The notes beneath the pieces are model-generated. The model made no database searches and was not told the DNA's origin. It saw only the letters and a program-made list of their open reading frames with translations. This document shows positions 39,835 through 48,410 of a stretch of DNA of 64,000 nt, piece after piece. Both the position numbers and the translations under genes were made by a program. Within the stretch, counting starts at the first letter, position 1. The number at the start of each line of letters is the position of its first letter. The stretch is from Marisediminitalea aggregata (GTDB lineage Bacteria > Pseudomonadota > Gammaproteobacteria > Enterobacterales > Alteromonadaceae): contig NZ_FQWD01000007.1 of the NCBI RefSeq assembly GCF_900129565.1, forward strand, positions 1 through 64,000, given 5' to 3'.

Positions 39835-40544
39835 GATTACGACTTTCCCTTTTTCTTTATGTAGCGCTGCTGTTCAACATGCAGCCCTCGGTCGCAGAGC
39901 CCTCTGACGGCGTGGTTGACCGTGTCTACCACCCTTATATTTTGCCATTCGAGCGCGAGTTAGAATGGCGGTTTATGTCGCGCCAGAACGAGGATGGAAA
40001 CGAGTTATTGCAGCGCCTGGCATTTGGTCATGCGTTAAGTGAAACCGTGATTGCTAAGTTTTATGCGGTCGGTTCCCGTGATGAACAACACGATGATTTT
40101 GGCCTGGAAGGCTATGAGTTTGAGCTGCGCTGGATGATGACCGAGCAAGGCAAGTACTGGGCTGACTTTGGCACCTTGCTGGAAGTGGAAAAGTACCACA
40201 ATGAAAAGCGCTGGGAGGTAACTACCGGCCTGGTAATGGAAAAAGAGATTGGGCAAACCAGCCTGACCGTGAATACGCTGCTGGTATATGAGTGGGGAGA
40301 CGTACCTGATCAGGAATTAAAAACGCAGCTGCGGGTAAAATACCGGTATCGATGGATGCCCCTGTTGCAGCCTGCAGTTGAGTTGTACACCGGGGACGAT
40401 TTTGTTGGCATAGGCCCTGCGTTTATGGGGATCAAGCGATTTGACAGTCGTCGCCAGTTAAAATGGGAGCTGGGTTTTATCGCCGCCATTGACAGTGTGA
40501 GTAAAGATCATTCGCTGCGCTTCTCTCTGGAATATGAGTTTTAG
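39831..40544 (+). CDS. Predicted outer-membrane beta-barrel protein of unknown family
   Basis: A 237-residue exported protein. The signal peptide ends near SVAE (about residue 22). The rest is rich in alternating amphipathic strands and aromatic residues and ends in LRFSLEYEF, a C-terminal aromatic typical of BAM-inserted barrels. I do not recognise the family. The ATGA overlap with the permease gene marks it as the last gene of the two-component/cupredoxin/permease operon. A role in metal passage or envelope redox is inferred from neighbours only. Confidence 0.7.
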   Translation: MRLRLSLFLYVALLFNMQPSVAEPSDGVVDRVYHPYILPFERELEWRFMSRQNEDGNELLQRLAFGHALSETVIAKFYAVGSRDEQHDDFGLEGYEFELRWMMTEQGKYWADFGTLLEVEKYHNEKRWEVTTGLVMEKEIGQTSLTVNTLLVYEWGDVPDQELKTQLRVKYRYRWMPLLQPAVELYTGDDFVGIGPAFMGIKRFDSRRQLKWELGFIAAIDSVSKDHSLRFSLEYEF

Positions 40545-40566
40545 CGCGGTAACAGTACCGCGCTAA
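40541..40566. terminator. Hairpin between convergent operons
   Basis: An 11-bp stem (TTAGCGCGGTA-ACAG-TACCGCGCTAA) overlaps the stop of the barrel gene. It has no good T run on either side, so termination is plausible but may be Rho-assisted. Confidence 0.5.
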
Positions 40567-40576
40567 CAGCCCTTCA

Positions 40577-42496
40577 TTATTCAACAACCCCATTAAAGTA
40601 GATGGATGATTCCTCAACGAATACATCAATCACATCATTAAACTCATCAACGTCTTCTTTGGGCAAACGCGTTTGCGGCATGTCCAGTGTAGTCGTGACT
40701 TCAATATGATTGGGTTTGACCAACCTGATTTTTCGGGTTAATTCACCAAAACGCGTTGTTAGCTTTAGCGCTGCCGGCTGGCTGCGTACTTTCCAGCCCG
40801 GTGGCAAAAACAGATTGTAGGTCGAGTCGATATTTAACCCCGGGAACCCATAGCCAAAAGGCGCTTCAGACAACTTCATCAAACCCAGTTCGTAACGTAC
40901 CCAGGCATCATATTCAGTAAGCACAAACTCTTCTGCAACATCAAAATAGGGCTCATATTCCGTATTGCTTTTCACGATGAGTGGATTGCCGATAGCATCG
41001 ATTCCCTCTACCTCAAACGTGGGCGACACACCCGTTGCAACCACATCCTCGTACACCGACGTCAGCCACTTGTTCTGCTCTTCAGTGTTTTTACTGGCAA
41101 GGTTGCTACGCATCGAGCTGGCATACTCATTGGAAAACGTAACCGTCTGCTGTTCAGTTTGTCCACCGCCTGGCGTGTAATGAATATCGGTAATCTGATT
41201 AACCAACCAGCGGTGCGTCGATTGCGGTAACAACGCTGGCGCCGGTGCGGCCGCTTGCTTAAGAGGAAGCGAAACATGCCCCTGGATCCAGTCTGAGACA
41301 TAACGCCAGTCACTGTAAGCATCGGTGGCATCCAGACAATACTCATTGCCAATTAACTCAAAGCAGGCCACGGCGTGATCAAAATAGCTCATGCCCGGCA
41401 AAGCGACCGGAGCAAGGGATTCCCGGTCTGTAGCCACCAGTACCGGATAAGCCGGTACGCCAATCGCATTTAACATTGCAACCAAGACAACGGTTTTATC
41501 CTTGCAGTCGCCATAGCGGTTGTAAATAGTGTCATCTACCGCATGCGGCACAATAGCATGCCCGTTATCCGACATAGAGACATAGCGGATATCCCTGGCA
41601 GTAAACTCATGGATTGCCGATATTTTTTGTTTAACAGACATATCTGCAGTCAACAGCATATCCAGTGTATCTGCCACGCTGGACTGACTCGCCAGCGCCT
41701 GTTCAAAGCCTTTATTTACCCGGGTAATCAGTCCATTCCAATCAGGTGTTGTGGTAACAAACACTTGCCCTATTTGATCAAGCCAGTTCACGTTTTCGCT
41801 TGATTTCAGTGCGGCCAGTTCGGTACCTGAACACACTAAGGTTTGTTCGTCGCGATCACACGTGAGTACGTCATTAAACACGTTATAATCAAAATACGCG
41901 CCGTCTTTAGCACTTACGGTTAAGCGGTATTCTCTGACAGGCGAAAACTGTTGCGGGAAATGCGTTCTCGACCAGTCTTCAATGCCTTTTGTACGATCAT
42001 GCGTAACGGTATAGGAAAGTACGGTCATGCCCTTTTCCTGCAAGCCAGGAAAACTGATCACCTTGCGTTTACCATCCGTGAAAATATTGTATCTATCGTC
42101 TTCAATTTCTTTAATATTTTCAGCAGTTACCCAGGTTATTCGGCCTTCTGTCGTTACCGAAAAGGCCTGAAAATCAGTCACCGTTTCTGACAGTTGATTG
42201 TAATTCAGGGTTTCATACCCCGACTCCTGCACCTGCGCTTTGGTCGGGTAATACCAGGCTTTCGTTACCTTGGTAACGATTTTATTGGCGTAGATTGTGT
42301 GATTTACATCGGTATAGACTTTGGTTAAGGATTCGGTGTCAAACTCATCGGCGCTTGCCATCCAGCCCTGTGCCATTGAGGTTAACGTGGTTGCGCTGTT
42401 GTTTTCAGCGTCTGACACAGGGACTGCCGACGCAAACTGCGTCCAGAGCAACGCACCACAGCCTAGGAGTATCTGTTGAATGGATTTACTGTTCAT
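40577..42496 (-). CDS. DUF3857 and transglutaminase-like domain protein, exported
   Basis: A 639-residue protein with a signal peptide (ends at FASA, about residue 24). A DUF3857 domain occupies about 65-235. A transglutaminase-like core at about 285-390 has the Cys in NRYGDCKDKTVVLVAML, the His in SYFDHAVACFE and an Asp in YCLDATD, so the papain-like triad is complete. A DUF3858-like beta domain follows. Such proteins act in the periplasm; the substrate is unknown. It overlaps the preceding DUF4234-like gene by 11 bases, forming a two-gene minus-strand operon wedged between the two co-regulated plus-strand operons. Confidence 0.8.
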   Translation of the reverse strand: MNSKSIQQILLGCGALLWTQFASAVPVSDAENNSATTLTSMAQGWMASADEFDTESLTKVYTDVNHTIYANKIVTKVTKAWYYPTKAQVQESGYETLNYNQLSETVTDFQAFSVTTEGRITWVTAENIKEIEDDRYNIFTDGKRKVISFPGLQEKGMTVLSYTVTHDRTKGIEDWSRTHFPQQFSPVREYRLTVSAKDGAYFDYNVFNDVLTCDRDEQTLVCSGTELAALKSSENVNWLDQIGQVFVTTTPDWNGLITRVNKGFEQALASQSSVADTLDMLLTADMSVKQKISAIHEFTARDIRYVSMSDNGHAIVPHAVDDTIYNRYGDCKDKTVVLVAMLNAIGVPAYPVLVATDRESLAPVALPGMSYFDHAVACFELIGNEYCLDATDAYSDWRYVSDWIQGHVSLPLKQAAAPAPALLPQSTHRWLVNQITDIHYTPGGGQTEQQTVTFSNEYASSMRSNLASKNTEEQNKWLTSVYEDVVATGVSPTFEVEGIDAIGNPLIVKSNTEYEPYFDVAEEFVLTEYDAWVRYELGLMKLSEAPFGYGFPGLNIDSTYNLFLPPGWKVRSQPAALKLTTRFGELTRKIRLVKPNHIEVTTTLDMPQTRLPKEDVDEFNDVIDVFVEESSIYFNGVVE

Positions 42497-43559
42497 AGCG
42501 TTTAAGTCCCTGCGCCTGGCGGAGGAAACCCGCTTCTTGTTCTTTATAGGTCAGTTTAGTGGTACTCAGGTAGCCATAGAGCTCATAAATATGGTCATCG
42601 ACACGAATGAAGTGGTGGGTGGCAATGGTAGGATCGCCCATGCTTGTGCCTTTACAGGTGACAAATGACTCAACCTGAAGCGTGCCGGCCGTTAGCGTCC
42701 TGTTCTCTGAACATGACTTAACATTGAAATCCTCATAATTTTGACCGATGCGCCACTGGGCAAGGTCAGTGAGGGAGTAATCCGGGTCGTGATCAAATGC
42801 AATGAAATACTGAAAATCCAGCGGGCCAGCAATTTCAAATAACCCGCTACCATCTGAAAATGTGCCAATTTCGACTTTATGCCAGCCTGATTCTACAACT
42901 GACAGCTGAATGGTCTGTTGTTCATCTGTGATCACCGTATTGGTAGCTAAGGGCGCCACCTTTGCAAGAAACGGGGTTAATACCATGTTGTAACTTAGAA
43001 ACACCATAAAAGGCACACCCAATACAACAAACGGCCAGTGCCACCAGGCATAGCCACCGAAGTATCTGCGCCGAGGATTAGCCACTGCGTCTCGCAGGCT
43101 ATCCATGCGCTTATTCAGCAACGCGAAACACCCTGCCCACAGCAACAACCCGAATAAAACCCAACCAACTGAAATATCGATTTTGCTGGTGATGGCAAAA
43201 AACAAACCAATGCCACAAGTTAGTATTAGCCACAAACGGTTTGTCCAGTCACTCCAGCCCTTCAGGTTTTGCGCTTGTTCTGCCTCTTCAATGGCGCTCA
43301 TTAAACGGGGCAACATAAATACCTGGGCTAAAAATACCAATGGCACCAAGAACCAGGCCAACGGGGTAAATTCTTTGTTGAAGGCCCGTTTTAAGTCACG
43401 GGTGGCGGTAACGCACCAAAAGCAGGTGTAAATCCCAAAGGTGCAAAAATGCAGTAGAAATTCCAGCGCAATATGGCGACCGGGTTTGAGCGCAGGCAGG
43501 CTTTCAGGCTCCGTCACCGGGGGCAAAACTGTGTCAGTCACGTCTGACATCCTTATCAT
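42486..43559 (-). CDS. DUF4234-like multi-helix membrane protein
   Basis: A 357-residue inner-membrane protein. The N-terminal part (about 28-125) resembles DUF4234 (EFLLHFCTFGIYTCFWCVTATRDLKRAFN). Further helices lie at about 105-150 and 175-200. A soluble, probably periplasmic C-terminal domain of about 150 residues follows. No catalytic motif is recognised. It is co-transcribed with the transglutaminase-like gene and divergent from the TlpA gene, whose intergenic region carries the direct-repeat box; the regulator could affect both directions. Confidence 0.6.
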   Translation of the reverse strand: MIRMSDVTDTVLPPVTEPESLPALKPGRHIALEFLLHFCTFGIYTCFWCVTATRDLKRAFNKEFTPLAWFLVPLVFLAQVFMLPRLMSAIEEAEQAQNLKGWSDWTNRLWLILTCGIGLFFAITSKIDISVGWVLFGLLLWAGCFALLNKRMDSLRDAVANPRRRYFGGYAWWHWPFVVLGVPFMVFLSYNMVLTPFLAKVAPLATNTVITDEQQTIQLSVVESGWHKVEIGTFSDGSGLFEIAGPLDFQYFIAFDHDPDYSLTDLAQWRIGQNYEDFNVKSCSENRTLTAGTLQVESFVTCKGTSMGDPTIATHHFIRVDDHIYELYGYLSTTKLTYKEQEAGFLRQAQGLKRYEQ

Positions 43560-43620
43560 TATTAACCACTTATCGAGTTATACCAGATGCCCGTTGCGAT
43601 GAAAACACAAATCACCTCAA

Positions 43621-43637
43621 GCTAAGTTTTCCTTAAG
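43621..43637 (+). promoter_or_regulatory. PmrA/QseB-type direct repeat GCTAAG-N5-CTTAAG
   Basis: One perfect and one diverged hexamer with the same 5-bp spacing as the box before the response regulator gene. A -10-like TACACT begins 11 bases after the box, the same distance as there. It is followed by an ACACTG/CAGTGT inverted repeat at 43649-43665. Confidence 0.55.
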
Positions 43638-43685
43638 TTTCGCCCTTTACACTGCAATACAGTGTGAAATTCGAGGAACTACTTA

Positions 43686-44201
43686 ATGCGTCATTTCTCC
43701 CGCATTACCCGAAAGCTGTGTTTACCTGTGCTTATTGTCACAACACTCCTGACCCAGGGTGTCATGGCCAAACAACCAGCGCCTGATCTTCTGCTCACCA
43801 CCGCAACTGGGCAACATAAACTGTCTGACTATCAGGGGCAGGTCGTCTATCTGGATTTCTGGGCCAGCTGGTGTAAGCCCTGTCAGCGCTCTTTCCCGTG
43901 GATGAACGCCATGCAGCAAAAATACGCTGGCCGAGGCTTTACCGTTGTGGCCATTAATGTCGATACCGACCGTAAACTTGCAGACCAATTCCTTGCAATG
44001 TTGCCAGCCACTTTTCCAGTGGCGTTTGATCCTGAAGGAACCGCCCCAGCACTTTACAAAGTGCCGGGTATGCCCACCAGCTATCTCATCGACCACACAG
44101 GCCAGTTACGACTGGCCCATCAGGGTTTCCACATACAGAAACAAAATCAGTATGAGCAGGAAATCGTTACCCTTTTAGAAGAAATGGAGTCATCACAATG
44201 A
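43686..44201 (+). CDS. TlpA/ResA-type periplasmic thiol-disulfide oxidoreductase
   Basis: A 171-residue exported thioredoxin. The signal peptide ends near GVMA (about residue 28). The redox motif is FWASWCKPCQRS (about 58-69), and the cis-Pro lies in VPGMPTSYLID (about 127-137). It would reduce or isomerise disulfides in the periplasm. The likely client is the cysteine-bearing DUF4266 lipoprotein encoded next, since the two genes overlap by four bases (ATGA). It is the first gene of the four-gene TlpA-DUF4266-DUF3570-ApbE operon. Confidence 0.88.
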   Translation: MRHFSRITRKLCLPVLIVTTLLTQGVMAKQPAPDLLLTTATGQHKLSDYQGQVVYLDFWASWCKPCQRSFPWMNAMQQKYAGRGFTVVAINVDTDRKLADQFLAMLPATFPVAFDPEGTAPALYKVPGMPTSYLIDHTGQLRLAHQGFHIQKQNQYEQEIVTLLEEMESSQ

Positions 44202-44422
44202 AGCGTAAAGCATTATATGTTTCGGTGTTAATTGCACTTAGCCAACTCGGTGGTTGTGCCTCATTGGGCGTACAGCCCTGGGAGCGGGACCTGTTGGCCA
44301 AAGACGAAATGGAGCTGGGCGCCGAAGGCATTGACCTTGGGTTAGATGACCATATTTATTTCAGTAAGGAAGCAACCAGCGGCGGTCGTTCCTTTGCGGG
44401 AGGTGGCTGCGGATGCAACTAA
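44198..44422 (+). CDS. DUF4266 small lipoprotein with C-terminal GGGCGCN
   Basis: A 74-residue precursor. The lipoprotein signal ends at LGGC (lipidated Cys20), leaving a mature peptide of 55 residues. It contains QPWERDLLAKDEM, a typical DUF4266 feature, and ends in a glycine-rich tail with two cysteines (C71, C73). Just before the tail, E58-A-T-S61-G-G resembles the ApbE flavinylation motif Dxx[ST]G[AT], with Glu for Asp and Gly for Ala/Thr. The protein could thus be the ApbE substrate of this operon; that is inference. It overlaps both neighbours, so translation is tightly coupled. Confidence 0.85.
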   Translation: MKRKALYVSVLIALSQLGGCASLGVQPWERDLLAKDEMELGAEGIDLGLDDHIYFSKEATSGGRSFAGGGCGCN

Positions 44423-45705
44423 ATCATAAAGGTTCAATTGCTACTGCACTGGCGGGCGCAACATGTGCGCTGCTTGGACAATCTCCGGCACACGCAGACA
44501 CCGATTCTTCCGTGTTAAAAGACTGGAAGTTCGACACAGCGATTTTATATTACGGTGAAACGGACCGCGTGAGCCTGGCAGAAAGCGTGATCAGCGCAAC
44601 GAAAACGAATAATGATGACAGTATCTTCAACGTAAAACTGGTACTCGACACCCTGACTGGCGCGTCTGCTAACGGCGCAGTTCCCCAGCCTGCAGTCCAG
44701 ACCTTCTCGCGACCATCCGGTAAGGACTCGTATCAGGTAGCAGCGGGCGAAACCCCTTTGGATGATACTTTCAGGGATACCCGCGTTCAGGTCGCTTCGT
44801 CATGGATGCAACCTTTTGCTGAAACCTGGCGCGGAACCGCCGGTATCAATGTTTCTCGCGAGTACGATTACATGTCACTGGGCGTGAATGGCTTACTGGA
44901 AAAAGACTTATTCCAGCGCAATACCACGCTATCGGCCGGTTTGTCTTATCAGTTCGACAGCATTGACCCCGTTGGTGGCAAACCCACGCCATTGTCGAGC
45001 ATGCTTATCCCCAGTGACAATTCAGATGCTGACGAGGATACGGGCCAGTACAGCAAAAATGGCAGTGACAACAAAACAACGATGGATTTGCTGTTTGGTG
45101 TCACCCAGGTCATTAACCGGCGGATGCTAATGCAATTTAACTACGGTCTGAGTGTTGTTGACGGTTATACAACAGACCCCTACAAAGTGCTGAGCGTCAT
45201 CGATGCTAATGGGGTAACACAGGACATAATCTATGAGAACCGTCCCGATACGCGCACCAGGCATTCATTTTTCTGGCAGACCAAATACGCACTGGATAGT
45301 GGCGTGGCAGACGTCTCGTACCGTTTTGCAACGGATGACTGGGACATAAACTCCCATACCATCGACTCGAGACTGCGCTTCAATTTATCGGATCGCAGCT
45401 ATATTCAGCCCCACTTTCGCTATTACCAACAATCGGCTGCGGACTTTTATCAACCGTTTGTGAATCAGTCGGCTCCTTTGCCAATGTACGCCAGTGCAGA
45501 TTACCGAGTTGGCGAAATGACTGCATATACGGTGGGTCTGAAGTACGGTCGCGAGCTCGACAACGGACATGAATGGGCTGTCCGGGCTGAGTATTACCAG
45601 CAGGACCCAAAAAATGCCGGATTCGACCAACCCGGTGTCCTCGCTGATTTGGACCTCTACCCTAGCGTAAAAGCCGTTATACTGCAGTTTAACTATCATT
45701 TCTAG
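44413..45705 (+). CDS. DUF3570 outer-membrane beta-barrel protein
   Basis: A 430-residue exported protein. The signal peptide ends near AHAD (about residue 29). The mature chain is a series of amphipathic strands ending in KAVILQFNYHF, a typical outer-membrane C-terminus. It fits DUF3570, a family regularly found with DUF4266 and ApbE. Its function is unknown; from context it may anchor or expose the DUF4266 lipoprotein or conduct a substrate. It overlaps DUF4266 by 10 bases and its stop overlaps the possible GTG start of apbE. Confidence 0.82.
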   Translation: MQLNHKGSIATALAGATCALLGQSPAHADTDSSVLKDWKFDTAILYYGETDRVSLAESVISATKTNNDDSIFNVKLVLDTLTGASANGAVPQPAVQTFSRPSGKDSYQVAAGETPLDDTFRDTRVQVASSWMQPFAETWRGTAGINVSREYDYMSLGVNGLLEKDLFQRNTTLSAGLSYQFDSIDPVGGKPTPLSSMLIPSDNSDADEDTGQYSKNGSDNKTTMDLLFGVTQVINRRMLMQFNYGLSVVDGYTTDPYKVLSVIDANGVTQDIIYENRPDTRTRHSFFWQTKYALDSGVADVSYRFATDDWDINSHTIDSRLRFNLSDRSYIQPHFRYYQQSAADFYQPFVNQSAPLPMYASADYRVGEMTAYTVGLKYGRELDNGHEWAVRAEYYQQDPKNAGFDQPGVLADLDLYPSVKAVILQFNYHF

Positions 45706-46634
45706 TGACAACAATAATGGCTGAACACCTGCAGCCGGCGGCATTACCGCCGGTCAAAATCTCTCCCAAGGAGGGCTTTTTCCTGGGAGAGTTTGACGCT
45801 ATGGCCAGCCCCTGCGAGCTGCTCATAGAGACCCAAGAAACACATATCGCCCGCTCAATCACAGCGCTTGCAGCCCGGGAAGCAACACGCATTGAACACA
45901 AATTCAGCCGTTATCGCCCGGACAGTGTGGTTTCACACATCAACTGTGCTAATGGCGCTACAGTTGAAATAGATGAAGAAACTTACCGGCTGCTTAACTT
46001 CGCTGATACCTGTTTTTCATTGAGCAACGGCCTGTTTGACGTGACCGCCGGCGTGCTGCGTAAGGCCTGGCGATTTGATGGCAGCGATAACGTGCCAGAG
46101 GAGAGCACGGTCACGCCGTTACTGGCGAACATAGGGTGGCAACGAACACAACTAACGGAAAACCACTTCACCCTGCCGCCAGGCATGGAAATCGATTTGG
46201 GCGGTATTGGCAAAGAATACGCTGTAGACAAGGTTGCAGGCAGTATTAAAGCCAGGCACCCGGGTATTTCGACTGTGGTTAACTTTGGTGGAGACATTCA
46301 GGTCACCGAACGTCGCAGACTGGATAAACCCTGGTTGATTGGCATCGAAAATCCAGTATTAGCCAGTGATGCATCTACCATAGTCAAAATCTATCAGGGA
46401 GGGTTGGCAACCAGCGGTGATGCTCGCCGTTTCCTACTTAAAAACGGCAAACGCTACAGCCATATTCTGAATCCGTTCACGGGTTATCCGGTAGAGAACC
46501 CGCCGCGCTCTGTTACCGTCGCTGCTGACAACTGCACGCAAGCGGGCCTGATAGCTACCCTGTCAATGTTACAGGGAGCCCAGGCCAAATCATTTTTAAC
46601 CTCGCAGCGCGTGACCCACTGGATATACGACTGA
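45705..46634 (+). CDS. apbE: FAD:protein FMN transferase, ApbE family
   Basis: A 309-residue enzyme that moves FMN from FAD onto a Thr or Ser of a periplasmic target. Family motifs are DLGGIGKEYAVDKVAG (about 165-180), VVNFGGDIQV (about 190-199), and HILNPFTGYPVENPPRSVTV (about 253-272) with the metal-binding region. No clear signal peptide is seen at the N-terminus, which is unusual for a periplasmic ApbE. The start is GTG 45705 or ATG 45717; neither has a strong ribosome site. No NqrC/RnfG or FMN_bind protein is encoded here, so the substrate must be DUF4266 or lie elsewhere. Confidence 0.9.
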   Translation: MTTIMAEHLQPAALPPVKISPKEGFFLGEFDAMASPCELLIETQETHIARSITALAAREATRIEHKFSRYRPDSVVSHINCANGATVEIDEETYRLLNFADTCFSLSNGLFDVTAGVLRKAWRFDGSDNVPEESTVTPLLANIGWQRTQLTENHFTLPPGMEIDLGGIGKEYAVDKVAGSIKARHPGISTVVNFGGDIQVTERRRLDKPWLIGIENPVLASDASTIVKIYQGGLATSGDARRFLLKNGKRYSHILNPFTGYPVENPPRSVTVAADNCTQAGLIATLSMLQGAQAKSFLTSQRVTHWIYD

Positions 46635-46649
46635 CGGTTTACCGAAACC

Positions 46650-47594
46650 TCAGTCTTCAGATACCTGTACCGCATGGCCGAGGGTCTGCGTAATAATCTG
46701 GCGAATATGATTGCCCAGTTCTCGAAAAAATATGCGTCCGGGGGCCGTATTCCGCCATATCAAATTATGCTGCCGTTCGATGGGTTTATCTTTCAGCTCG
46801 CACACGTGCAGTTCATCAGGTCTGTGCAATTCTGAGTGCACATAGAGCCCGGGTAGAAACGATACGCCCATGCCCATCACCACCATCTGACGCAAGGTAT
46901 CCAGACTGGTACCCTCGTAGTCGCGTGCCAGCTGCGCCCCGATTTCTCCGCAGATGTCTTGTACCTGGTGATGAAAATGGTGGGTATCTTCCAATGCCAG
47001 TACGGTTTCTCCGCGTATTTGCTCAGCATCCACAAACTTTGTGCCCGCCAATGGATGGTCACTGGGCATAACGAACTTTAAGGGCTCAACAAACAGCTTA
47101 GAAACGATGAGTTGCGATGACTCCTGAGAGGACGGTGATATAATTAAGTCGTAGTCACCATTAAACAAACCTTGTATAAGCTGCGAGGGTGCCGCTTCAC
47201 GCACGTAAAACTTTAACTTCGCGTAGCGTTGGTGCAGCTCCGGCAGAATATAAGGCAGCAAATACGGTCCCAGTGTGGGAGGAATGCCCAGGCGATAAGT
47301 GGTTTGCGCGCCACCGGCCAGATCTTTGGCTTTCTCCTCAAAACGCACAGAGGCCTGCAGCGTTTCTTCAGCGAAGGGCAGCAACACACGCCCTTCCGGC
47401 GATAACAAGGTGCCACTTCGCGATCGTTCAAACAACGCGATCCCCAGTGACTTCTCCAACGCATTGATTTGCGCCGTCAGGGTTGGCTGGCTAATGCCTA
47501 ACACCTGAGCGGTACGCCGATAACTGAGATTTCGCGCCAATGCCACGAAATAACGAAGTTGTGTATTGGTTGCGCCTTTTGAACTGGATGCCAT
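46650..47594 (-). CDS. OxyR-like LysR regulator lacking the peroxidatic cysteine
   Basis: A 314-residue LysR-type factor close to OxyR. The helix-turn-helix (residues 10-70) and effector domain are complete, with OxyR-like stretches such as LGIPPTLGPYLLPYILPELH and TSLDTLRQMVVMGMGVSFLP. In the OxyR sensing loop, LEDTHHFHHQVQDIC aligns without gaps. The position of peroxidatic C199 is His206, while the resolving C208 is kept as C215. It therefore should not sense peroxide by disulfide formation. It is divergent from carbonic anhydrase and SulP, which it probably regulates in response to another signal such as inorganic carbon. Confidence 0.88.
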   Translation of the reverse strand: MASSSKGATNTQLRYFVALARNLSYRRTAQVLGISQPTLTAQINALEKSLGIALFERSRSGTLLSPEGRVLLPFAEETLQASVRFEEKAKDLAGGAQTTYRLGIPPTLGPYLLPYILPELHQRYAKLKFYVREAAPSQLIQGLFNGDYDLIISPSSQESSQLIVSKLFVEPLKFVMPSDHPLAGTKFVDAEQIRGETVLALEDTHHFHHQVQDICGEIGAQLARDYEGTSLDTLRQMVVMGMGVSFLPGLYVHSELHRPDELHVCELKDKPIERQHNLIWRNTAPGRIFFRELGNHIRQIITQTLGHAVQVSED

Positions 47595-47628
47595 ATCTAA
47601 CCAAACATGTATAAAAATAAATCCACTT

Positions 47629-47643
47629 ATAGGATTAGACTAT
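47629..47643. promoter_or_regulatory. LysR-type operator ATAG-N7-CTAT
   Basis: A 15-bp dyad (ATAGGATTAGACTAT) in the divergent region, matching the T-N11-A form and the ATAG/CTAT ends of OxyR half-sites. A second CTATTAG/CTATCAG region lies about 30 bases nearer the carbonic anhydrase gene. Confidence 0.55.
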
Positions 47644-47732
47644 CACGAAGTAAGGTATTTTTCTATTAGCCTATCAGGTAAAACTAAGATGTTGTTTTAA
47701 AAATGTGAATAAAATTATTTAGGAGTGACAAA

Positions 47733-48389
47733 ATGGAACACGTAATTTCTGGTGTCGCTAAATTTCAGAAAGAAGTTTTCCCCAATAAAAAAGCCGCTTT
47801 CCAAAAATTAGCTAACGGCCAAAATCCGGAAGTGTTATTCATTACTTGCGCGGATTCTCGCATCGACCCAAACCTGGTTACACAAACCGAGCCGGGTGAT
47901 CTGTTTATTTGCCGTAATGCCGGTAACGTTGTACCGCCTCACAGTAACCAAACAGGCGGCATGACGGCTTCTATCGAGTTTGCTGTTGCGGCATTAGGTG
48001 TAAGCCACATCGTTGTATGTGGTCACTCTGACTGTGGTGCAATGAAAGGCGCTATCAACACAGAAGCCCTGTCTGCCCTGCCTCATGTTAAAGAATGGCT
48101 TGGTCACTGCCGCGTAGCAACCGAAGTGGTTAAAGAGCGTTGCGGTTGCAGTGAATTAAACGCCCAGGAACACTTACAACTGGTTACCGAAGAAAACGTA
48201 GTCCAGCAAATGCAGCATCTGCGCACTCATCCTGCAGTTGCGGCAAAAATTGCTACTGGCCATGTAAAACTACACGGCTGGTTCTACAACATCGAAACCG
48301 CGGCCGTTACTTGCTACGACGAAGAGTCAGGTAAGTTTGCGCCAATGAGTGAAACCTACGCAGAAGAAATGCTGGCGACCAGCGAATAA
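47733..48389 (+). CDS. Beta-class carbonic anhydrase
   Basis: A 218-residue zinc enzyme that interconverts CO2 and bicarbonate. Zinc ligands are visible: C39 with D41 and R43 in ITCADSRIDP, then H98 and C101 in CGHSDCGAMKG. All active-site residues are present. It is followed 22 bases later by a SulP transporter, a pairing that supplies bicarbonate to the cell, and is preceded by AGGAG. It is divergently controlled, most likely by the OxyR-like regulator. Confidence 0.97.
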   Translation: MEHVISGVAKFQKEVFPNKKAAFQKLANGQNPEVLFITCADSRIDPNLVTQTEPGDLFICRNAGNVVPPHSNQTGGMTASIEFAVAALGVSHIVVCGHSDCGAMKGAINTEALSALPHVKEWLGHCRVATEVVKERCGCSELNAQEHLQLVTEENVVQQMQHLRTHPAVAAKIATGHVKLHGWFYNIETAAVTCYDEESGKFAPMSETYAEEMLATSE

Positions 48390-48410
48390 CGAAATCAGTA
48401 GGGAACAATT

